This document shows positions 27,914 through 35,568 of a stretch of DNA of 64,000 nt, in pieces; the stretch's first letter is position 1, and each line of letters begins with the position of its first letter. The notes under the pieces are model-generated. The model was given only the letters and a program-made list of their open reading frames with translations. It made no database searches and was not told where the DNA came from. The translations under genes and the position numbers were made by a program. Source of the DNA: Bradyrhizobium sp. SZCCT0148 (GTDB lineage: Bacteria; Pseudomonadota; Alphaproteobacteria; Rhizobiales; Xanthobacteraceae); assembly GCF_018129985.1 (NCBI RefSeq), contig NZ_JAFCKT010000013.1:62001-126000 (forward strand), given 5' to 3'.

Positions 27914-28057
27914 ACTTCGGCTCTTGAGGGCAATCGGGAGCGTGCCTTCGTTCGGTCTCGTACTGACATCAGATCGCGCACGCCGTTTCGGTCGGAACGT
28001 CTGTAGCCGGCAAGCGCTGTGGTGATGTTCGGCTTTCCAAACTGAAAGGAGACAGCG

Positions 28058-28426
28058 ATGAAGACGACGCTTTTGGCGGGAATCCTGCTCGCCGCGATGG
28101 CCGCCACTCCAGCACTGGCGCAAGGTGGTGGCACGAATTCCACGAGTACCACGCAGTCAGCCGCCAACTCGGGCCAAAACACGGCGGTACAAAAAATTCA
28201 AGACGATCTCAAGAAGGCAGGCTTCACCGACATCAAAGTCGTGGCCGAATCCTTCGTCGTGCAGGCCAAAACCAAGGACGGAAATCCCATGGTGATGACG
28301 ATTGGTCCTCATGGCATGTCGGTGTTCGAAGCGATGAACGCGACCACAACAGGATCCGGCTCCTCAGCTAACTCTCAGGGGACGACGGGCTCAAGCTCTT
28401 CAAACAGCAGCGCCAACTCCAAGTAG
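28058..28426 (+). CDS. Small secreted protein with the PRC-partner module
   Basis: A 122-aa protein with a clear signal peptide (1-21, ALA at the end), a Ser/Thr/Gln linker, one module of about 38 residues (IQDDLKKAGFTDIKVVAESF then VQAKTKDGNPMVMTIGP) and a Ser/Asn/Gly-rich tail. The same module is the N-terminal part of the PRC-barrel protein at 6979-7704. Function unknown. The start has GGAG upstream. A GGAAC-N16-CGCT sequence, one mismatch from the EcfG consensus, lies 40 bp before it (27994-28018). Confidence 0.78.
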   Translation: MKTTLLAGILLAAMAATPALAQGGGTNSTSTTQSAANSGQNTAVQKIQDDLKKAGFTDIKVVAESFVVQAKTKDGNPMVMTIGPHGMSVFEAMNATTTGSGSSANSQGTTGSSSSNSSANSK

Positions 28427-28441
28427 ATCCTCGCACCTTGG

Positions 28442-28481
28442 CGAACATCGCGTCTCTCAAAAGCAGGCCCCGCGATGTTCG
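28442..28481. repeat. Inverted repeat with 11-bp perfect arms
   Basis: CGAACATCGCG (28442-28452) and CGCGATGTTCG (28471-28481) pair perfectly around an 18-nt loop, 15 bp after the stop of the small secreted protein gene. It could end that transcript, though no T run follows, or act on the operon that starts at 28613. Confidence 0.5.
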
Positions 28482-28502
28482 TCTGGTGCCGCCGAAGCGA
28501 GA

Positions 28503-28518
28503 CGTACGCGAGCGTACG
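28503..28518. promoter_or_regulatory. 16-bp palindrome upstream of the carbohydrate operon
   Basis: CGTACGC and GCGTACG (28503-28509 and 28512-28518) form a perfect inverted repeat with a 2-bp centre, 94 bp before the TPP enzyme start. A dimeric regulator could bind here. Confidence 0.4.
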
Positions 28519-28612
28519 CACATCGTAGGTGATGGCCAACCGAACTCCGAAACGTTCTGGTTGCCTGACCGTTGCTCCAGCGTCGAGCGCGAAAGAACCG
28601 CGAGAAAATCCA

Positions 28613-30388
28613 ATGAATGTCAGCGAATTCGTTTGGCACCGGTTGTCCGAATGGGGATTGCGCCGGGTCTATGGCTATCCCGGCGATGGCGTCGGTGGAC
28701 TGGACGTCGCTATCGAACGCGCGAGAGACGTGATCGATTACGTCCAGGTCCGGCACGAAGAGATGGCGGCCTTCATGGCCTCCGCTCATGCGAAGTTCAC
28801 GGGGCAGGTGGGACTTTGCTATGCGACCTCAGGGCCTGGCGCAATTCACCTTCTTAACGGGCTCTACGACGCCAAGATGGACCACGTTCCGGTGGTTGCT
28901 CTCGTGGGCCAACAGGCGAGGAGCGCAATCGGGGCGAGCTATCAGCAGGAAGTCGATCTGCAGGTTCTGTTTCAGGACGTCGCCGAATACGTCGGGCAGG
29001 CAAGCGTGCCCGAGCAGGTGCGCCACTTGATCGATCGCGCTGTACGAATTGCCCACAACAAACGTGCCGTCGCCTGCGTGATCCTGCCGAAAGATGTGCA
29101 GGAACTGGATTACAAAGATCCCCCTCTCGCCCACGGTGCGACCCACACCGGCGTTGGCTACGCCGAGCCCGCGAAGCGTCCGGATGACGATTTGTTGCGC
29201 GCCGCCGCCGGAGTTCTGAACGAGGGCAATAAGGTCGCAATGCTTGTCGGAGCAGGCGCCTTGGGTGCCACCGACGAGGTCATTGCGATGGCCGAACGCC
29301 TGCAGGCCGGTGTGGCCAAAGCCCTCCTTGGAAAGGCGGCCGTCCCGGACGAACTCCCCTTTGTAACCGGTTCGATCGGACTGCTCGGCACCAAGCCGAG
29401 TTGGGACCTCATGAAGAATTGCGACACCTTCCTGATGGTCGGTTCGTCGTTTCCCTACAGCGAGTTTCTGCCGAAGCCCGGCGCGGCGCGCGGCGTTCAG
29501 ATCGATATCGACGGCGCCAGGTTGAGCCTGCGTTACCCCATGGAAGTCAACATCGTCGGGGACAGCTCCTTGGCGTTGCAGGCGCTGCTGCCGCATCTTC
29601 AGCAGAAGCAAAAGTCATCTTGGCGAAGTGACATCGAGCAAGGCGTGCAGGAATGGTGGCAGACGCTTGAAAAGCGCGCCATGGATTCGGCGGAGCCGCT
29701 CAATCCGCAACGCGTATTCTGGGAGCTCTCGCCCCGTCTCCCTGAGAACGCGATCATCACTGCGGATTCAGGCTCAGTGGCCAATTGGTATGCGCGCGAT
29801 CTGAAAATGCGCCGGGGCATGAAAGCTTCGCTCTCCGGAGGTCTGGCTTCCCTGGGTGCAGGAACACCTTACGCCTTGGCAGGGAAGATGGCCTATCCGG
29901 ACAGGACAGTCATCGCCTGCATGGGCGACGGTGCGATGCAGATGAACGGACTGAACGTCCTCATCACCATCTCGAAATATTGGCGGGCCTGGTCAAATCC
30001 ACGCCTGATCGTGCTCGTCCTCAACAACCGCGATCTCAATCAAGTCACGTGGGAGGAGCGGATTCAGCTCGGTGCGGGAAAGACGCTTTCTACCCAGAGC
30101 ATCCCAAATTTTCCCTACCACCGCTACGCCGAGCTGATCGGCCTCAAGGGTATCTTTGTCGACAATCCGGACCGAGTCGGCCCTGCTTGGGATGAGGCAT
30201 TATCGGCGGATTGTCCCGTGGTCCTTGAGGCGTACACCGATCCCAACGTTCCACCGCTGCCGCCCCACATCACGCTCAAGGACGCCAAGAATTTCGTCAG
30301 TATGATTCCTTCGGAGCCGGAGCTCGGCAGCGTTCTGAAGAACAGCGCCAAGGAGCTGTTGACGAGCGTACTGCCCGGGAAGGAATGA
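28613..30388 (+). CDS. Thiamine-pyrophosphate-dependent enzyme, PoxB-like
   Basis: A 591-aa TPP enzyme with the three-domain plan of pyruvate oxidase and acetolactate synthase. The activating Glu50 lies in RHEEMAAF, and the TPP/metal site is GDGAMQMNGLN with the later Asn in LNNRD. The C-terminal membrane-binding tail of E. coli PoxB is not obvious. It decarboxylates a 2-oxo acid; pyruvate is a guess. The ATG at 28613 is chosen by homology start (NVSEFVWHRL); only a weak GAGA site precedes it. It leads a nine-gene run and overlaps the next gene. Confidence 0.87.
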   Translation: MNVSEFVWHRLSEWGLRRVYGYPGDGVGGLDVAIERARDVIDYVQVRHEEMAAFMASAHAKFTGQVGLCYATSGPGAIHLLNGLYDAKMDHVPVVALVGQQARSAIGASYQQEVDLQVLFQDVAEYVGQASVPEQVRHLIDRAVRIAHNKRAVACVILPKDVQELDYKDPPLAHGATHTGVGYAEPAKRPDDDLLRAAAGVLNEGNKVAMLVGAGALGATDEVIAMAERLQAGVAKALLGKAAVPDELPFVTGSIGLLGTKPSWDLMKNCDTFLMVGSSFPYSEFLPKPGAARGVQIDIDGARLSLRYPMEVNIVGDSSLALQALLPHLQQKQKSSWRSDIEQGVQEWWQTLEKRAMDSAEPLNPQRVFWELSPRLPENAIITADSGSVANWYARDLKMRRGMKASLSGGLASLGAGTPYALAGKMAYPDRTVIACMGDGAMQMNGLNVLITISKYWRAWSNPRLIVLVLNNRDLNQVTWEERIQLGAGKTLSTQSIPNFPYHRYAELIGLKGIFVDNPDRVGPAWDEALSADCPVVLEAYTDPNVPPLPPHITLKDAKNFVSMIPSEPELGSVLKNSAKELLTSVLPGKE

Positions 30389-31482
30389 TGGTCGAGATCT
30401 CTGTCGAGGCAGTCAAGGCTCGTGCCTTCGAGATTCCAACCGATCGACCGGAGGCCGACGGGACGATGAGTTGGAATTCCACAACTTTAGTTCTGGTCGA
30501 AGTCGCGGCCGGCGCCAAGTCCGGGCTTGGTTACACGTATTCTGACCACAGCATAGTTGCGCTCATCACGAGCAAGCTCGCCTCGATCGTCTGCGGGATG
30601 AATGCCCTCGCGCCCGAAACCGCTTGGATGGCGATGCAGCGCGCGGTTCGCAATCTGGGACGCGAAGGCCTCGCTGCGAATGCTATCTCGGCGGTCGATA
30701 CGGCTCTCTATGACTTGAAGGCGCGGATTTGGGGTGTGCCCCTGGCTCAGCTGCTCGGAAGCTACCGAAGAAATGTCCCGATCTATGGAAGCGGAGGTTT
30801 CACGACTTACTCGGACACCGAATTGGCCGAACAGCTCGGCAAGTGGGTTGCCGACGCTGGGTGCACGAACGTCAAGATGAAAGTGGGCTCGGAGCCGGAC
30901 CTCGATCCGCATCGCGTGCAAGTGGCAAGCCGCGCGATTGGCGAACGCGCCAATCTCTTCGTCGATGCAAACGGTGCTTACTCGGTGAAACAAGCGCTAG
31001 AGCTTGCGGATCTCTTCGAGCCTCACCGTGTCAAATGGTTTGAGGAGCCGGTGTCGTCGGACGACCTCGCGGGCTTGCATGCGGTTCGCGCCCGTGCCCC
31101 GGCAGGCATGGAGGTTGCTGCGGGTGAGTACGCTTACACCACAGACTATGTGCGGACGATGCTGGAAGCGTCGGCAGTCGACGTTCAGCAGGCCGATATC
31201 ACCCGGTGCGGCGGCGTAACCGGGTTTCTGAAAATCGCCTCGCTTTGCGAGGCGCACCAAATCGATCTGTCGGGCCATTGCGCGCCGGCTCTGCATCTCC
31301 ACGCCGCCTGTGCTGTGCCGCGCCTACGGCATCTGGAATGGTTTCACGATCACGTTCGCATCGAACATATGCTTTTCGACGGCGCGCCGAAGCCACGTAA
31401 TGGTGCGATCCAGCCCGACCTGTCGGTAGCGGGCAACGGCTTGATCTTAAAGGAAGCGGATGCTGAGCGCTATGCGATCTAA
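30385..31482 (+). CDS. Enolase-superfamily enzyme, mandelate racemase/muconate-cycloisomerase type
   Basis: A 365-aa enolase-superfamily protein. Metal ligands are seen in DANGAY, WFEEP and AAGEYAY; the catalytic Lys-x-Lys is in NVKMKVG; and the Asp/His pair of the mandelate racemase subgroup is suggested by QADITRCGG and SGHCAPALH. Such enzymes remove an alpha proton from a carboxylate, often dehydrating sugar acids. In this operon a sugar acid is the likely substrate, giving a 2-keto-3-deoxy acid. ATGA overlap with the TPP gene. Confidence 0.87.
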   Translation: MMVEISVEAVKARAFEIPTDRPEADGTMSWNSTTLVLVEVAAGAKSGLGYTYSDHSIVALITSKLASIVCGMNALAPETAWMAMQRAVRNLGREGLAANAISAVDTALYDLKARIWGVPLAQLLGSYRRNVPIYGSGGFTTYSDTELAEQLGKWVADAGCTNVKMKVGSEPDLDPHRVQVASRAIGERANLFVDANGAYSVKQALELADLFEPHRVKWFEEPVSSDDLAGLHAVRARAPAGMEVAAGEYAYTTDYVRTMLEASAVDVQQADITRCGGVTGFLKIASLCEAHQIDLSGHCAPALHLHAACAVPRLRHLEWFHDHVRIEHMLFDGAPKPRNGAIQPDLSVAGNGLILKEADAERYAI

Positions 31483-32422
31483 CCAGGCTAGAAAAGATAA
31501 GGCGCGCGGAAGCTTCCAAGCTCTGCCCGTCGAAGCGATGCGGGCAAGACCGCTGCGTCTGTCGGTACCTCGCTCGCTCTCCCGCTCCGCGCAGCGCGAG
31601 GCCGAGACCGTTTCGGCAGCCCGGCGTCTGAATCGAGCCGCGGGCATGTTGGCCGCGTCCGTCCTTGCCGACAGCGCTCTCGAGCACTACCGTGGGTCAT
31701 TCAAGAATAAGGCGATGTTCACCCCGCTGGTCGTTGCCGGGTTGACCTTGGCAATGAGCCTGCACGGCACGGCGGACCGGCGCCCGGTTGCACACAGAGC
31801 ACGAGACGCGTCGTATCTTTCGGCGGCCGTCACCGGCCTGATTGGGACAGGCTTTCACATCTACAATGTGACGAAAAAAGTCGGCGGCCTGAGCTGGCAG
31901 AACGTATTCTACGGTGCTCCCCTGGGCGCGCCGATGGCTATTCTGCTCTCCGGGATGTTGGGCTTTTGCTCGGAACGTGTGCGCGCCAACGGGCGCCGGC
32001 GGTCTCGTCGGATCTTCAAGCTTCCCGCGGCTGAGACGGTCGCAACAGTATCAGCGCTGGGCCTCCTTGGAACCTCGGGAGAGGCGGGGTTGCTCCATTT
32101 TCGCGGAGCCTTTCACAACCCCTTCATGGCCGTTCCCGTGACCCTCCCGCCGATCGGCGCTGGCTTACTCGCCGGCGCGGTATTGAACGGTGGAAGGCGG
32201 ATGCGCGGCCTTGCGCGATGGTGGATGCGGCTGCTTGCGTTGATGGGTTTTGCCGGCGTTGGCTTTCACGCCTATGGCGTCTCGCGAAACATGGGCGGCT
32301 GGCGCAATTGGAGCCAAAACATCCTCAACGGACCGCCTCTGCCGGCACCCCCAAGCTTCGCTGGGCTCGCAATGGCTGGGCTTGCTGCGCTCGAGTTGAT
32401 CAGAGAGGCACGAGATGCTTGA
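31460..32422 (+). CDS. Internally duplicated multi-span membrane protein, function unknown
   Basis: A 320-aa protein with a basic N-terminus and about seven hydrophobic segments. It has a clear tandem duplication with an offset of 137 residues: EHYRGSF at 75-81 matches LHFRGAF at 212-218, and GFHIYNVTKKVGG at 131-143 matches GFHAYGVSRNMGG at 268-280. AAAGGA precedes the ATG and it overlaps the upstream gene by 23 bp and the next by 8. I do not recognise the family. It may anchor the dehydrogenase encoded next; this is inference. Confidence 0.75.
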   Translation: MLSAMRSNQARKDKARGSFQALPVEAMRARPLRLSVPRSLSRSAQREAETVSAARRLNRAAGMLAASVLADSALEHYRGSFKNKAMFTPLVVAGLTLAMSLHGTADRRPVAHRARDASYLSAAVTGLIGTGFHIYNVTKKVGGLSWQNVFYGAPLGAPMAILLSGMLGFCSERVRANGRRRSRRIFKLPAAETVATVSALGLLGTSGEAGLLHFRGAFHNPFMAVPVTLPPIGAGLLAGAVLNGGRRMRGLARWWMRLLALMGFAGVGFHAYGVSRNMGGWRNWSQNILNGPPLPAPPSFAGLAMAGLAALELIREARDA

Positions 32423-33077
32423 TCGGAAGGCGGAGCTTCACAATGCCTACCCTGGCTATGACGTGCTTGCGAAATGGCGGAGCCCATCCTGGAATGAGAA
32501 GACGCGGGAGGTGATCGCGGCTCGCTTGCAGGTGCCAGACGAGCCGCAATTCCTGACCCTGGATGAGTTTGAAGTGCTCACCGCAATCGCCGATCGCATC
32601 GTGCCGCAACCTGCGTCGAGGTCGCCTGTTCCCGTGGCCGGCCTGCTTGATCAAAAGCTGCGAGCCGGCGTGATGGACGGCTATCGTGTCGTGGGCCTGC
32701 CGGGCGACGGCGAAGCTTGGCGAAGGGGGCTCGGAGCCCTGAATGCGGAGGCGAGAGCCCGCCACGACTGTGGCTTCGCAGCGGTCGCTGATGGCGATCA
32801 AGACGATCTACTAAGGCGCTGCGAGGCGGGCGAATTGAACGCGCCGGAATGGGCCGGCATGCCGTCGCAGATCTTCTTCAAACATCGTCTGCTGCGCGAT
32901 GTAGTTCTGGCTTACTATTCTCACCCTACTGCGTGGAGCGAGGTGGGGTGGGGCGGACCCGCCAGTCCGCGCGGCTACGTGCGGCTCGATTTCAACGACC
33001 GTGATCCCTGGGAGGCGGCCGAAGCCATGCCGGGCCGGGAGGTCGAAGCTCGGAGGATCAATCGAAATGTCCGATGA
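32415..33077 (+). CDS. Gluconate 2-dehydrogenase subunit 3-like protein
   Basis: A 220-aa protein resembling the small (gamma) subunit of FAD-dependent gluconate/glucose dehydrogenases, with the typical FLTLDEFEVLTAIADRIVP opening. The usual twin-arginine signal of this subunit is missing, so either the enzyme stays in the cytoplasm or export is by another route. In the family the subunit is needed to fold and export the FAD subunit, which is the next gene and overlaps it by 11 bp. Confidence 0.85.
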   Translation: MLDRKAELHNAYPGYDVLAKWRSPSWNEKTREVIAARLQVPDEPQFLTLDEFEVLTAIADRIVPQPASRSPVPVAGLLDQKLRAGVMDGYRVVGLPGDGEAWRRGLGALNAEARARHDCGFAAVADGDQDDLLRRCEAGELNAPEWAGMPSQIFFKHRLLRDVVLAYYSHPTAWSEVGWGGPASPRGYVRLDFNDRDPWEAAEAMPGREVEARRINRNVR

Positions 33078-34722
33078 TCCGCTTCACAGTCCACGTGCAA
33101 TCAACGGCCGCGCGCCCGACGTCTTTCGACCCGGCCGCTGGGTGAGCATGAAACAATACGCCGAGCATGAGGCGGTTGACTTCGTGATCGTCGGGACTGG
33201 GGCCGGCGGTGCGACGCTCGCCTGCAAGTTGGCCGAATACGGGTTCACGGTGGTGGCCCTCGATGCCGGCCCTTACTTCCGGCCCCTTGAGGATTTCGCC
33301 TCCGACGAGTCCGAGCAGACCAAGCTTTATTGGACAGACGACCGCATTGTCGATGGTGACAATCCCTTGCAGCTCGGAAGCAACAACAGCGGCAAGGCCG
33401 TCGGAGGCTCGACCGTGCATTTCGCAATGGTATCGCTCCGGTTCCGGCCGGAATGGTTCAAAGCCAGGACCAAACTTGGCTACGGTGCGGACTGGCCGAT
33501 CGATTGGCGCGAGATGTGGGCTTACTACACGGAAGTCGAGCAGGCCCTTAAAGTCTCCGGCCCTGTCAACTACCCCTGGGGACCGCCGCGTCCGCGCTAT
33601 CCTTATCGCGCCCATCCGCTCAATGCTGCTGCCCGCGCGCTCGCGCGCGGCTGCGAAGCCCTTGGTATCGGCTGGACCGAGACGCCGCTCGCAACCCTCT
33701 CTGCGCCGCGCGGCCTCGCACATCCATGCGTCTATCGCGGCTTCTGCGTGACCGGTTGCTCGACGAATGCCAAGCAAAGCGCGCTCGTGACGTGGATTCC
33801 GCGCGCTCTGTCTGCCGGCGCCGAGATCCGGGATCTCGCCATGGTCGGCCGGATCGAGACCGACGCGAATGGCCTCGCCGTCGGTGTGCACTATAACCGC
33901 CAGAACCAGTGGCGCTTTCAGAAGGCGCGCAACGTGGTGGTGGCCGGCTACGCGATCGAAACACCGAGGCTCCTGCTGAATTCGGCGACCGACAAGTTTC
34001 CGGATGGCCTGGCAAACAGGTCCGGACTTGTCGGCAAGAATCTAATGGCACAAGCAAACCAGGCGGTGTGGGGCGAGATGGACGAGGAGGTCCGCTCGTA
34101 CAAGGGACCTCCGTCCCTCGCCATCACCGAGCACTGGAATTACGAGGATGAGGGCAAGGATTTCTTTGGTGGCTACGCTTACATGAGCCAGGGCCCCCTT
34201 CCGCAGCTATGGGCCAACACGCAAGCGACGGCGCATGGTCTGTGGGGGACGCGACTGGTCGAGGCGATGAAGCGTTATAACCACGTCGTGGGCTTGAAGA
34301 TCGTTGGGGAGATGCTGCCTCAGGAAAGCAACCGCGTCACGTTGGCCGACGAAGTCGATCAATACGGGCTGAGAATTCCGCGCGTTACCTACTCCTGGTG
34401 CGATAACGACAAGCGCCTGATCGATCACTCCGTCGCCTTCATGAGCCGGGCTCTGGGCGCGATCGGCGCCAAAGACTTGTGGGTGCAGGAAGACGACACC
34501 TGTCATCTCAACGGTACGGCCCGGATGGGCGATCGGCCGGACAACAGCGTCGTCAATGCGGACTGCCGCAGCTGGGACATCCCCAATCTCTGGATTTGCG
34601 ACGGCTCCGTGTTTCCGACCGTGGGCGGCGCGAATCCGTCCCTGACAATTCAGGCGATTGCTTGCCGCACGGCGGATCGAATTCGGGGTCTGTCCCGAGT
34701 GGGAGAGATCAGATTGAATTAG
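33067..34722 (+). CDS. GMC-family FAD dehydrogenase with predicted [3Fe-4S] cysteines
   Basis: A 551-aa GMC oxidoreductase, the catalytic subunit type of FAD glucose/gluconate dehydrogenases. The FAD loop is VGTGAGGATLA at residues 42-52, and the C-terminal catalytic region HLNGTARMG and GGANPSLT are present. Cys221, Cys227 and Cys231 (spacing x5 and x3) match the [3Fe-4S] ligands of bacterial FAD-glucose dehydrogenase. No signal peptide, and no cytochrome c subunit follows. GGAGG precedes the ATG at 33067. The sugar oxidised is not known. Confidence 0.9.
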   Translation: MSDDPLHSPRAINGRAPDVFRPGRWVSMKQYAEHEAVDFVIVGTGAGGATLACKLAEYGFTVVALDAGPYFRPLEDFASDESEQTKLYWTDDRIVDGDNPLQLGSNNSGKAVGGSTVHFAMVSLRFRPEWFKARTKLGYGADWPIDWREMWAYYTEVEQALKVSGPVNYPWGPPRPRYPYRAHPLNAAARALARGCEALGIGWTETPLATLSAPRGLAHPCVYRGFCVTGCSTNAKQSALVTWIPRALSAGAEIRDLAMVGRIETDANGLAVGVHYNRQNQWRFQKARNVVVAGYAIETPRLLLNSATDKFPDGLANRSGLVGKNLMAQANQAVWGEMDEEVRSYKGPPSLAITEHWNYEDEGKDFFGGYAYMSQGPLPQLWANTQATAHGLWGTRLVEAMKRYNHVVGLKIVGEMLPQESNRVTLADEVDQYGLRIPRVTYSWCDNDKRLIDHSVAFMSRALGAIGAKDLWVQEDDTCHLNGTARMGDRPDNSVVNADCRSWDIPNLWICDGSVFPTVGGANPSLTIQAIACRTADRIRGLSRVGEIRLN

Positions 34723-34732
34723 GAGGATACCG

Positions 34733-35173
34733 ATGAGGCAAAAGCTCCTCAACGACAGCGCGCAGCGAACCTTTGCAGTCATCCTCGACAGCGGCGACGA
34801 GGCGATGGAAAGCCTCAAGTCCTTTGCGGCGGCGCAGCGGATCTCCGCAGCCCAAATCACCGGCATCGGAGCCTTCAGCGGGCTGGTGCTGAAATACTTC
34901 GATTGGGAGAAAGAGACATACCTCGAGAATCGCGTAGACGAACAGGTGGAGGTCGCTTCGCTCGTCGGCGATATCGCGGTTTCGCCGTCGGGCGAACCTT
35001 CCGTGCACGTCCATCTCGTTGTCGGGCGGCGCGACGGCACCGCTCTCGCCGGCCACCTTGGATCGGCTCGGGTGCGCCCCACTCTCGAGGTGATCGTAAC
35101 CGAAAATCCCGCGCATCTTCAGAAGGCGCACGATCCCGTGACGGGGCTGGCGTTGATCAAGCTGGAGCGATGA
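34733..35173 (+). CDS. PPC/DUF296-domain protein
   Basis: A 146-aa single PPC (DUF296) domain. The family's core is visible: ITGIGAFSGLVLKYFDWE, and the His-containing strand SVHVHLVVGRRDGTALAGHL with metal-ligand-like histidines. Stand-alone bacterial members form trimers and their role is unclear; they are called DNA-binding by analogy with plant AT-hook proteins, but no AT-hook is here. It has a strong ribosome site (AGGAGG) and overlaps the next gene by 4 bp. Confidence 0.87.
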   Translation: MRQKLLNDSAQRTFAVILDSGDEAMESLKSFAAAQRISAAQITGIGAFSGLVLKYFDWEKETYLENRVDEQVEVASLVGDIAVSPSGEPSVHVHLVVGRRDGTALAGHLGSARVRPTLEVIVTENPAHLQKAHDPVTGLALIKLER

Positions 35174-35556
35174 CAATGCAGAGCATCGGTCGCACAATGT
35201 GGGCCATCCCGGAAGGCTATATCCCAAGCGACAGCGTCAGCGACGCGCACGATCTTGTGTCGCATGAGGCGGCGTGCTTCCTGAACACGGGCGATCGCGA
35301 CGCAGACGTCCGGATTACGCTGTTCTTCGAGAACAGGGCTCCGGTCGGCCCCTACCGGGTGAAGGTGCCGGCCAAGCGCACTCTGCATCTCCGCTTCAAT
35401 GATCTGACCGACCCCGCTCCGGTTCCGCGCGACACGAGTTACGCTTCAATTATCGAGGCGAGCGAGCCGGTGATCGTTCAGCATACCAGGCTCGACTCGC
35501 GCCAGCCAGCAATGGCGCTGCTGTCGACCATTGCCTACCCGGCCGTACCGGAGTGA
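35170..35556 (+). CDS. Sensory-rhodopsin-transducer-like (ASRT family) protein
   Basis: A 128-aa protein closely matching the Anabaena sensory rhodopsin transducer family along its length: IGRTMWAIPEGYIP at the start, EAACFLNTGDRDADVRIT, PAKRTLHLRFNDL, and VQHTRLDSRQ near the end. The family is a beta-sandwich tetramer and has been proposed to bind small molecules such as sugars. No rhodopsin is in the window, so a metabolite-binding role in the carbohydrate operon is more likely. The ATG overlaps the previous stop (ATGA). Confidence 0.9.
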   Translation: MTMQSIGRTMWAIPEGYIPSDSVSDAHDLVSHEAACFLNTGDRDADVRITLFFENRAPVGPYRVKVPAKRTLHLRFNDLTDPAPVPRDTSYASIIEASEPVIVQHTRLDSRQPAMALLSTIAYPAVPE

Positions 35557-35568
35557 GGAGATGTCCTA

